From a virus, in IMG/VR virus record IMGVR_UViG_3300020469_003577, positions 1 through 50,988 of that record: a stretch of DNA of 50,988 nt. One strand, given 5' to 3'. How positions within the stretch are numbered: position 1 is the stretch's first letter; each line of letters starts with the position of its first letter. A program made the translations under genes and the position numbers. The notes under the pieces were generated by a model, which saw nothing but the letters and a program-made list of their open reading frames with translations, did not search any database and was not told where the DNA came from. Shown in pieces: positions 44,738 through 50,988 of the stretch.

Positions 44738-45862
44738 TTAACCTTCTGGTATAGGCTCATCACTTATTTGTATATCATCTATTCCTATAGTTTCAGATTT
44801 ATACTCCATTACAAGAGCATCACAAATTTTAAGATATACTTCTTCTTTAATATTTGGATTTTCTTCAAGTAATTTTTGCCAATCTTTTGATAGAAATTTA
44901 TGAGTTGTACCAGCATCTGTTACATAAGTATACCATGCACCACCTGCTGAGACAAGCTTTTGAGCTTTCATAACCTTTAACCAACCACCGTAATCATCTA
45001 TACCTGAATCGAAGTATATCTCGAATTCAGCTTTACGAAGTGGAGGTCCCATTCTATTTTTTACAACTTGCGCTTGAGTTTTAATACCTATTGTCTCATC
45101 TACACCGTTTACTTTGGCTTTAATTTGACCCATCGATTTTAATCTCAATCTACAACTTGAGTGGAATGCAATTGCCTTACCACCAGAAGTAGTCCAAGGA
45201 TCTCCAAACATTACACCTAACTTCTGACGAAGTTGGTTAGTAAATACTAAAGCAACTCTCTGTCTTCCAACCATTTGAGTTACCTTTCGCATTGCTTTAG
45301 ATAATATAATCGCTTTAGATGTTGCCCAACCATCTTTAGAGTAATCTGCTTCACTTTCAACAGCTGTTGTAGCACCAGCTACAGAATCAACTACTATAGA
45401 TACTAGTCTATCTTTACTCGATTCTCTAACTTTAGTTATAATACTTTCTATAACTTCGAAAATATCTTCAACTGTTTCTAGTTGTACATAAACCATATTT
45501 TCTACATTAACACCAATGCAGCGTAGAAACTCTTCATTCATTGCATTTTCTGTATCAATATAAACTGCTAAACCACCTTTCTTTTGCGTGTTTGCTAATA
45601 GATGTGCAGCGACAAGTGACTTACCACTTCCCTCAAGACCAGTTACTTCGGTAATTCTACCAACTGGTATTCCTCCATTAGGTCTGTTTGCAATAGCAAG
45701 ATCTAGCATTGATGAGCCTGTAGATATCCATTCTGTTAAATCAGTAGGTGTTTCTTCAGAACCATCTAGAAAATAAGCGACCTTATAATCCTTGAATTTT
45801 TTGTTCAAACTATCAGCTAGCACTGATGCTAACTCATCTCTGTTACTTTTAACTTTAGCCAT
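44738..45862 (-). CDS. uvsX: RecA/UvsX recombinase
   Basis: 374 residues. Walker A is GLEGSGKS at 75-82, LAVYIDTENAM and IVVDSVAGAT the Walker B region, and FTNQLRQKLGVMFGDP with TTSGGKAIAFHSS the L1/L2 DNA-binding region. It is closer to bacterial RecA in motif spelling than to T4 UvsX. Catalyses strand exchange for recombination-dependent replication. The start has AGAGG upstream, nine bases from the SSB stop. Confidence 0.93.
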   Translation of the reverse strand: MAKVKSNRDELASVLADSLNKKFKDYKVAYFLDGSEETPTDLTEWISTGSSMLDLAIANRPNGGIPVGRITEVTGLEGSGKSLVAAHLLANTQKKGGLAVYIDTENAMNEEFLRCIGVNVENMVYVQLETVEDIFEVIESIITKVRESSKDRLVSIVVDSVAGATTAVESEADYSKDGWATSKAIILSKAMRKVTQMVGRQRVALVFTNQLRQKLGVMFGDPWTTSGGKAIAFHSSCRLRLKSMGQIKAKVNGVDETIGIKTQAQVVKNRMGPPLRKAEFEIYFDSGIDDYGGWLKVMKAQKLVSAGGAWYTYVTDAGTTHKFLSKDWQKLLEENPNIKEEVYLKICDALVMEYKSETIGIDDIQISDEPIPEG

Positions 45863-45870
45863 ATAACCTC

Positions 45871-46620
45871 TTAGTTATTGAATAAATCATCAAACGCTTT
45901 ATTTACATCATCTACCTTATCTGTATTTCCTGATGCAGCAGCTGTAGATTGCTCTTGAGTTGCTTCTTCTTCAGGATTCAACCATTCACCTAAAGCAGCT
46001 TTTAAATCATCATACGATACTTCTTTGAAGATATCTGTAATATTCTTTTGATTATTCATAATTCGATCAGCAATATTCTTATCTGCTGTTGCAGCAGTTT
46101 GATTAGGCTTTACACGAATTGATGTCTTAGGAAAAGAACCAGCACCTTCAGCAGCGGTAAATTCTACAGATATATCTCTACCATTCATTACATCAGTAAT
46201 ATCACCATAATCAGGATCTGATATAATACTTAATAGTTCTTGATAAACTGTCTTACCAAAGCCCCAAAATTTAACGCCTTCTGACTCTTGTCCACGAACG
46301 ATAACAGGAACATAAGTTCTCATTTTCGGTTCCATTTTACGAGCCATTTGCCAGTCTTCTTTATTACCTGTAGCTTTAAGTTGTTCACAGAACTCTACAA
46401 CAGGGTCTGCTTTACCAAAAGTTACGGGCGATAGATAAGTTCTCTTCCCTAAATTGTAATGAAAATACAATTCCTGAAAAGGATTATCTTTATTAAACTG
46501 ATAAGGTACGATTCGGATTGTTTGCTTGCCTGGTTCAGGCTTCCAAAGATTGTTTTGTTTCCCCGTCTGGGATTGCAAGTTATTTAGTTTCTTGCGAATA
46601 GCGTTCAAGTCAATTGCCAT
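45871..46620 (-). CDS. Single-stranded DNA-binding protein (gp32-like)
   Basis: 249 residues. Opening MAIDLNAIRKKLNNLQSQTG is a basic cooperativity-type segment, the middle (KQTIRIVPYQF ... FWGFGKTVYQELLS) matches phage gp32-type OB folds, and the end is acidic with FDDLFNN, the protein-interaction tail. The zinc site of T4 gp32 is not recognisable. Its leader has features of an autogenous operator (separate entry). Co-transcribed with recA. Confidence 0.85.
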   Translation of the reverse strand: MAIDLNAIRKKLNNLQSQTGKQNNLWKPEPGKQTIRIVPYQFNKDNPFQELYFHYNLGKRTYLSPVTFGKADPVVEFCEQLKATGNKEDWQMARKMEPKMRTYVPVIVRGQESEGVKFWGFGKTVYQELLSIISDPDYGDITDVMNGRDISVEFTAAEGAGSFPKTSIRVKPNQTAATADKNIADRIMNNQKNITDIFKEVSYDDLKAALGEWLNPEEEATQEQSTAAASGNTDKVDDVNKAFDDLFNN

Positions 46621-46730
46621 TTGTTATTCCTTTTAATTTTTAATTGTTAATTGTTAATTGTTACAGTAATAAATATATAACAACTAACTTTCAGTTGTAA
46701 ATATATGAAATAAAATTCGTATAAAAAACT
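46621..46730 (-). promoter_or_regulatory. SSB leader: promoter-like element, hairpin and AT repeats
   Basis: Reading the minus strand: a -10 element TATATTTAC with weak GTTT 20 bases before, a 6-base stem (ACAACT/AGTTGT, 7-base loop), then three ATTAACA-type repeats and AATTAAAAATTAAAAGGAA around the ribosome-binding site. T4 gene 32 is autoregulated through a folded element followed by unstructured UUAAA repeats before the start codon. The same layout here suggests the SSB represses its own translation. Confidence 0.45.
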
Positions 46731-47072
46731 TTATCTCCAAAAAATTTGTATTAATACTAGCACACCTGATAACAGTAAACTAATAATAGTTTTAGTAGTT
46801 ATTCCTTCACCCATAAACCACCAAGTACATATTGTCATAACTATCATACCAGATGCAAATCCGAGTAATCTTCCTGGCCAGAGTGAGCCATCAAACCCTT
46901 GTACCACCTGTGTAGTTGCAAGTATTAATATGTATGATATCGGTATACCACATAAAGCTAGGATACCAGGATGTTCTTTACACCATTGAGATAGGAATTG
47001 AGAGTTGGTTTGAAACCATATTAACAATTGTCCTAAAAAGAATAACAAAAACCCTGCTATAATATGCTTCAT
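46731..47072 (-). CDS. Four-helix membrane protein
   Basis: 113 residues from ATG 47072, which overlaps the stop of the small ORF before it (ATGA) and has AGGACA upstream; an ATG at 47102 is less likely. Four hydrophobic helices: IIAGFLLFFLGQLLIWF, ILALCGIPISYILILAT, LLGFASGMIVMTICTWWF and TIISLLLSGVLVLIQIFW. I recall similar proteins in marine T4-like phages but no function. Not a transporter by any motif seen. Confidence 0.65.
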   Translation of the reverse strand: MKHIIAGFLLFFLGQLLIWFQTNSQFLSQWCKEHPGILALCGIPISYILILATTQVVQGFDGSLWPGRLLGFASGMIVMTICTWWFMGEGITTKTIISLLLSGVLVLIQIFWR

Positions 47073-47179
47073 GCTTGTCCTGTTGCTATAGCGTGCATCC
47101 ATAACGCTGTTACAAATAGTGCTACTACACTAAATAAAAATCCAATAGCTAATAATGCTTCTTTATCTGTTTTATGCAT
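47069..47179 (-). CDS. 36-residue membrane peptide
   Basis: A short frame MHKTDKEALLAIGFLFSVVA continuing LFVTALWMHAIATGQA with one transmembrane helix and a charged N terminus. Its TGA overlaps the next ATG. The neat coupling and hydrophobic profile support it as a real gene. It would join the inner membrane with its partner. Confidence 0.55.
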   Translation of the reverse strand: MHKTDKEALLAIGFLFSVVALFVTALWMHAIATGQA

Positions 47180-47182
47180 AAC

Positions 47183-47422
47183 TTATTTATTTATAATTTT
47201 ATAATCTACTTTTCTACCACAATCATCATCGTGATCTTCCCAATTCAGAACAATCTCGTGACAATGTCCTAAAACTTCATTAATATATTCGATTTGTAAA
47301 GGATCTAATTCATTCCAGTACCCAAATCTTAGAGTAATAGATGAATGTTCAGTACCAATCTCAACATCGAAATTCGATATCTTTTGTATTTTAACTATTT
47401 TTTCTAAATCTATTCTGTGCAT
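47183..47422 (-). CDS. Hypothetical small acidic protein
   Basis: 79 residues with alternating strands (VKIQKISNFDVEIG, SITLRFGYW) and an acidic end containing HDDDCGRKV. No family recognised. Its leader ends in CACACACACT before the ATG, like the gene at 3228, with a near-identical promoter. No ribosome-binding site. An early-expressed gene is inferred. Confidence 0.6.
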   Translation of the reverse strand: MHRIDLEKIVKIQKISNFDVEIGTEHSSITLRFGYWNELDPLQIEYINEVLGHCHEIVLNWEDHDDDCGRKVDYKIINK

Positions 47423-47452
47423 AGTGTGTGTGGTTTAAGTAATTATCTATAT

Positions 47453-47485
47453 CTAAATATAAGAACTATTATTCAGGGAGGCAAC
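47453..47485 (-). promoter_or_regulatory. Promoter, GTTGCCTCCC class
   Basis: Minus-strand GTTGCCTCCCTGAATAA begins the block and TATATTTAG ends it, with 20 bases between GTTG and TATATT. Shares its first 11 bases (one mismatch) with the promoters at 3263 and 47621. Lies at the end of the 44-residue small gene. Leader about 30 bases. Confidence 0.75.
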
Positions 47486-47603
47486 TTTTTTCAAGTCTTT
47501 TTTCCTCTTTTTTTAGTAATCTAGCTATCATTCTTGTCATATTATGACAATCTGTTTGCTTGTAGTGCTTTAACTCTTCTTTAAGGTGTTCTAAGTACGT
47601 CAT
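47469..47603 (-). CDS. 44-residue basic helical protein
   Basis: MTYLEHLKEELKHYKQTDCH at the start, then a Lys/Arg-rich helix (RMIARLLKKEEKRLEK) and SCLPE at the end. It starts six bases after a TATAAATA stretch, under its own promoter. No ribosome-binding site. The end of the frame overlaps the next promoter. Size, promoter and charge resemble T4-style small host-takeover genes. Confidence 0.5.
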   Translation of the reverse strand: MTYLEHLKEELKHYKQTDCHNMTRMIARLLKKEEKRLEKSCLPE

Positions 47604-47620
47604 AGTGTCTTTATTTATAA

Positions 47621-47654
47621 TATAAATATACGAAGAGTTTTTCGGGGAGGCAAC
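47621..47654 (-). promoter_or_regulatory. Promoter, GTTGCCTCCC class
   Basis: Minus-strand GTTGCCTCCCCGAA, then CTCTTCG and TATATTTATA; only one base differs from the promoter at 3263-3296 across 34 bases. Drives the 44-residue gene at 47603, with a 17-base leader ending in ACACT. Confidence 0.75.
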
Positions 47655-47661
47655 TTTTTAA

Positions 47662-48066
47662 CTAGTTATTTTTAACTTTTATGTAAATTATTTCATCGAT
47701 TTCAGTATCGATACGACGAAGGCCTTCATCGTTGGTAAGTAGAATACAATCTCTGTAACCTTCCCAATCTAACTGGAATGAAGTATCTAAAACACCATTG
47801 TTATGTGCTTGAATTAAATGGTTAAGAGCATTAATTGTATATAATGTATTTGTGTATTTTTTTCTATGTAAGGATATTGTATTTTGCATTGCAGAAAAAT
47901 CTTGATTACGTTCAATATTATAAGTACATAATCGTTCATAACTATTATCTATATTTTTTAAAATAAATATTTTATTGAATAAGATATCATATGATTGTAC
48001 AATTTGATCAATTGTTTTTCTTACTGTTTTTTCTGTTGAAAATGTACATAATAGTTGTGTGCGCAT
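47662..48066 (-). CDS. Conserved-type hypothetical protein (MRTQLLCTF)
   Basis: 134 residues. RTQLLCTFSTEKTV, NKIFILKNIDNSYERLCTYNI and SLHRKKYTNTLYTINALNHL resemble a small protein common in marine T4-like phages near replication or head genes; the name of that family escapes me. Alternating helices and strands, no catalytic motif. Two bases after the HNH protein gene. Confidence 0.6.
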   Translation of the reverse strand: MRTQLLCTFSTEKTVRKTIDQIVQSYDILFNKIFILKNIDNSYERLCTYNIERNQDFSAMQNTISLHRKKYTNTLYTINALNHLIQAHNNGVLDTSFQLDWEGYRDCILLTNDEGLRRIDTEIDEIIYIKVKNN

Positions 48067-48068
48067 TA

Positions 48069-49523
48069 TTACTTTTTAGACTTCAGAGTTTTAATTTGAC
48101 TCTTACGTGACTCAATTTGATCAATTATTTTTTGCATCGCACCATCAACAACTTGAACTTCAGATGTACTAGGTATATCTAATCCAGCACCTACCATTTT
48201 AGATTTTATAACATCTATTAACTCTGCTCTACCAATAGGCTTACCACCACCTGCTCTTCCGGAAGCTCTATCTGCTGATGATCTATATCTAGCAACAAAA
48301 AAGTCTGTACCCTCAGGGTGTGATTTATTCCAACCTTTGACTAAGAAATCAAGTTGCTGCTTATTCATTTTATCTATTGATACTTCCGTTAATCCATGAT
48401 CCCCACTACTTCTAAATTTTTTATCCCAATAATCAATAAGTGCTGTTTTAGAGAATTGTTTTAATTCTATTTCTAATTTTTTAGCGCGCTCTTGCTCAGG
48501 TGTCATAGAGAGTTTCTTTTTTATATTTTGCATAATTTTATCATTACCTAATGCACCTTTAAATTGGTTGAATCTTGACTCCATAAACTCCCAGTTAGCA
48601 GGTTCATCTTTACCGCCATTATCTAACGATACTTTATGATCTAATTGAGATTCATTGAATGGTACCATCTTACCTGTTATAGTACTAATACCACCTGTTT
48701 GTAGGTAGTGTTTCAGTACAGCACGTATTCTTTCAGAGCCCGCTTCACCAGTTCGAAATTCTTTTGGTGGATCACCCTTTTTACGGAGTCGCTCCCTAAA
48801 ACTTTTAAAGTATGTTGGATTAGCTTGTTTTACAAAAGAAACAACTGTATCTATATCCTCATCGGAAATATCATAGAATGGGATTTCAGGCACTTCCCCT
48901 TCAAGATAGTTTTTATATATAGTAAGATCTTCACGAGACATATTAAATCTACCTGCACCCATTCCTGCTGTTTCATCTTGCATTAATAAAACAGAAACCA
49001 TCCCTTTCAAGAACGTTTTCTTTTCTTGCTCATTTTTTAGTTGAGCAGGCGTTGGACCATCAGAAGTAGTACCTACCACATCCTTCGCTCTAGCGTTTGC
49101 TTTCTGCTTTTTATCTTGCTCTTTTTCCTTATCAGCATCAGAACCTGGTTCAGGTGTATTAAGCATATTTTTAGTATACTCTCTACTATCTTGGCCACCT
49201 TGCTCTTGACCATCTAATTGAGTAAATTTTCCAGCATCTGTTTTTTGATATTTTTGAGCATCAGGTCGATTTTCTTGACCTTTCTTGACATATATACCAT
49301 TACCTAAGTGAGCATAATTATCATCATCTGAATTAGTAGGGTTGTCAGGATTATCTTTACCTGCTTCACGTAAGTTTTGTATAGATATGTTTATTTCAGA
49401 TTCAGGGAGCCCAAGAGATCTTAAAACTTGCTCTAATAAATTAACATGATGAGCATTATTAAAATCAGGACAACCGTTATCTGTTTTCCAACTAACTTCT
49501 TCTAAAATATCGAGTATATTCAT
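48069..49523 (-). CDS. HNH-motif protein
   Basis: 484 residues from ATG 49523, which has TAGGA upstream; a TTG at 49547 is open but lacks support. The first half is polar and low-complexity (GQEQGGQDSREYTK, KEQDKKQKANARAK). Near residue 287 LDHKVSLDNGGKDEPANWEF is an HNH-type core: DH, then N and a later Asn-Trp. The C terminus is Lys-rich. A nuclease or a head-associated protein is possible. Confidence 0.65.
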   Translation of the reverse strand: MNILDILEEVSWKTDNGCPDFNNAHHVNLLEQVLRSLGLPESEINISIQNLREAGKDNPDNPTNSDDDNYAHLGNGIYVKKGQENRPDAQKYQKTDAGKFTQLDGQEQGGQDSREYTKNMLNTPEPGSDADKEKEQDKKQKANARAKDVVGTTSDGPTPAQLKNEQEKKTFLKGMVSVLLMQDETAGMGAGRFNMSREDLTIYKNYLEGEVPEIPFYDISDEDIDTVVSFVKQANPTYFKSFRERLRKKGDPPKEFRTGEAGSERIRAVLKHYLQTGGISTITGKMVPFNESQLDHKVSLDNGGKDEPANWEFMESRFNQFKGALGNDKIMQNIKKKLSMTPEQERAKKLEIELKQFSKTALIDYWDKKFRSSGDHGLTEVSIDKMNKQQLDFLVKGWNKSHPEGTDFFVARYRSSADRASGRAGGGKPIGRAELIDVIKSKMVGAGLDIPSTSEVQVVDGAMQKIIDQIESRKSQIKTLKSKK

Positions 49524-49543
49524 AATTTTCCTACATATAAATA

Positions 49544-50821
49544 TCAAGTAATAATATTAAAATCAAAGGCTTTCATATTTTTATAATCTCTCCCTGTCTT
49601 ACATTTTACTGGAAATTTCATTAGATTTGAAATATCTTTCATTATATTAGCTTCAGACGGATGAAGATCAAACAGCATTGCATCATACGTATATAGTATA
49701 AGCTTAGTCTTTTTATCGTTTAAGAATGTGTGTATATCTTTTATAACGTTAATATTTTGCTCCGTCTCTACAGCCTGTATTGTATAATTAAATAATGTTT
49801 GTGGTTTTATATCACGTGATTTTAAATTATCTCTATAGATTTTACGTTTAAAAATTGGTGTTTGTACATAACCTTTACGCTTATAAATATCCCAAACTTC
49901 AAAAATATACTTCTTTATTTCACTGAAGAATGGTATATTCTCGAATTCTTTAGGAATCCCGCCATATAGTATCTTAAACGTTATTGATTTTGATTCATTA
50001 TATTCATCTTCTGTTAGCAGTTCTTTATCGAAATAATACTTTCCTAAGTATGCATGTATAGAAGTATCTGGTAATTCATAATCAATTATATTAGCAATCA
50101 ATCTTAAGTGATATGCATCATAATCAAATTCAACTAATTTACCATCATCAAATCTACTAATATATCGCTCTCTCGTTTCATCATCTTTATTCAAAGCAGC
50201 GTAATTTATACCATTAAATGCATTACTAGGGCGACCAGTAATAGACCATGGATTGTATCTTGTATGCTCTAATGTATTATCAGTTGTATATAATCCTGCA
50301 GATTCAATTTGTTTTAGTTGTGGTAATAGTATATCATTATACTCAGTAAATCCAGGTTCATTGCATAATTTTAATAAAGGTAATATGATATCTACTATCT
50401 TCTTACAGTACTCTTTATGCTTTAGTAAAGGTATTATATCATTAATATTATTTAATCTCCAACATCTATTATAATAATATGCATGTGCATTTGTATATAA
50501 ATCAGATTCTTTTATATTTGTAGATTTATGGAAATAATATAACGCATCTATATTTACTGAATTCTTAATTCCACTGCTATAAGTATATGTTTTAGCATCA
50601 TTATTTATGAAATTCAAATCTCTGATATTATGGATTTTATCAGAGTGATTGATAGGGATAATATATTCACTCTCTGTATTGATATTGTAAATATATAGTA
50701 GAGATACACGATTATGTATGCGATGTTTATTAACATCACTGTAAATAGGTATTACAATATTTTCTGAGTCTTTATACTTAGACTTTAATTCATTAAGAAT
50801 TAGATCGCTATCTACAATCAT
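49544..50821 (-). CDS. Compact family A DNA polymerase-like protein
   Basis: 425 residues. RYNPWSITGRPSNAFNGINY is the segment before motif A. Motif A is FDYDAYHLRLIANI (D233). Motif B (O helix) is ESKSITFKILYGG, keeping K278, F282 and Y286-G287 at PolA spacing. Motif C is LYTYDAMLFD, with D380 retained but His and Glu replaced by Tyr and Ala. NYTIQAVETEQNI fits the QxxA(A)D helix. The first 190 residues may be a worn 3'-5' exonuclease. Catalytic aspartates are intact; its role beside the family B enzyme is unknown. Promoter 20 bases upstream. Confidence 0.8.
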   Translation of the reverse strand: MIVDSDLILNELKSKYKDSENIVIPIYSDVNKHRIHNRVSLLYIYNINTESEYIIPINHSDKIHNIRDLNFINNDAKTYTYSSGIKNSVNIDALYYFHKSTNIKESDLYTNAHAYYYNRCWRLNNINDIIPLLKHKEYCKKIVDIILPLLKLCNEPGFTEYNDILLPQLKQIESAGLYTTDNTLEHTRYNPWSITGRPSNAFNGINYAALNKDDETRERYISRFDDGKLVEFDYDAYHLRLIANIIDYELPDTSIHAYLGKYYFDKELLTEDEYNESKSITFKILYGGIPKEFENIPFFSEIKKYIFEVWDIYKRKGYVQTPIFKRKIYRDNLKSRDIKPQTLFNYTIQAVETEQNINVIKDIHTFLNDKKTKLILYTYDAMLFDLHPSEANIMKDISNLMKFPVKCKTGRDYKNMKAFDFNIIT

Positions 50822-50840
50822 ACAAAACCTTTATTAATAC

Positions 50841-50873
50841 TTGAATATAAGAAATATTTTTTAAGTAGACAAC
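50841..50873 (-). promoter_or_regulatory. Promoter for the PolA-like gene
   Basis: Minus-strand GTTG, 20 bases, TATATTCAAG preceded by TTCT, in the gap upstream of 50821. Leader about 20 bases with AAAGG as the ribosome-binding site. Confidence 0.65.
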
Positions 50874-50988
50874 TTAAACGCTTCTAGATTTGCAAAATAT
50901 TGAGTAAATGCAGGTCTCAAAAATTCTGGTAATCTCTTACTGCTTACCTCTATAAAATAACGATTAACACTGGCACATGTTGTATTTT
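50861..50988 (-). CDS. C-terminal end of an unknown gene (partial)
   Basis: The minus-strand frame is open from the window edge to TAA at 50861: about 41 residues that include NRYFIEVSSKRLPEFLRP and end NLEAFKLST. Only the C terminus is visible, so no family can be given. Codon use and the overlap of its stop with the next promoter match the rest of the genome. Confidence 0.5.
   Translation of the reverse strand, partial: NTTCASVNRYFIEVSSKRLPEFLRPAFTQYFANLEAFKLST

Noticed and set aside
47610-47625. TATAAATA, the T4 late promoter element, on the minus strand
   Set aside because: Only two copies next to starts were noticed, both in AT-rich early-type gaps; virion-type genes do not have it. 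Likely base-composition chance.
50253-50474. Plus-strand frame opposite the PolA-like gene
   Set aside because: No ribosome-binding site and antisense to a frame with clear polymerase motifs.

Overview
The window is part of an AT-rich, T4-like (myovirus-type) double-stranded DNA phage genome, most likely from a phage of a marine Bacteroidota (flavobacterial) host. The phage assignment rests on a T4-type replisome: family B polymerase, sliding clamp, clamp loader, DnaB/gp41-type helicase, UvsX/RecA, gp32-type SSB and a 5' nuclease, together with holin-like and virion-type genes. The host inference rests on a secreted protein with a type IX secretion (T9SS) sorting tail, an outer-membrane barrel, and a recurring promoter motif of the Bacteroidota type (TTG, about 20 bases, TATATT). 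Every convincing gene is on the minus strand, packed with ATGA/TAATG overlaps, so transcription runs from high to low coordinates.

Layout in transcription order. 50.9-47.6 kb: the end of an unknown gene, a compact family A polymerase-like protein, an HNH protein and small unknowns. 47.6-46.7 kb: small early-type genes, two of them membrane proteins. 46.6-42.1 kb: SSB, RecA, a structured 3' region with a terminator, a 5' nuclease and the replicative helicase. 42.0-40.0 kb: a B12-dependent (class II) ribonucleotide reductase and a DUF5522 protein. 40.0-33.4 kb: a 7-deazaguanine block (QueD, DpdA-like transglycosylase, a formyltransferase that may be DpdN, a P-loop kinase, QueF, QueC, QueE, Hpt, FolE) and a dUTPase/dCTP-deaminase-fold protein. 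33.2-26.4 kb: family B polymerase, clamp, GroES and GroEL, clamp-loader ATPase, a zinc-ribbon protein and the small clamp-loader subunit. 26.4-23.5 kb: UvdE, a MazG-like protein, a PD-(D/E)XK nuclease, a SLOG protein and a ribbon-helix-helix regulator. 23.5-13.0 kb: nine glycosyltransferases, two unknown genes and a nucleotide-sugar epimerase. 13.0-3.8 kb: virion- and surface-type genes, including a holin-like protein, the T9SS-tailed repeat protein, the barrel, a secreted thioredoxin-like protein and a DUF5675 protein. 3.8-0.1 kb: an HNH protein, small unknowns, and a large protein that joins HExxH and VWA features.

How it works together (inference): the phage appears able to make preQ1 from GTP and put it into DNA. 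A formyltransferase in the same gene run would allow formyl-preQ1, a modification expected to block restriction. It carries its own nucleotide supply and chaperonin. The T9SS cargo and barrel suggest it uses the Bacteroidota-specific secretion route to display a phage protein on the host surface. Fourteen promoter-like sites with fixed 20-base spacing cover the replication and metabolism half and are nearly absent from the virion/lysis half. Four of them lie so close to the start codon that leaderless mRNA is predicted.

Limits: all functions come from reading motifs by eye; no database search was run. No tRNA gene, CRISPR array or insertion sequence was found. No stretch longer than about 240 bases lacks a plausible gene or element.
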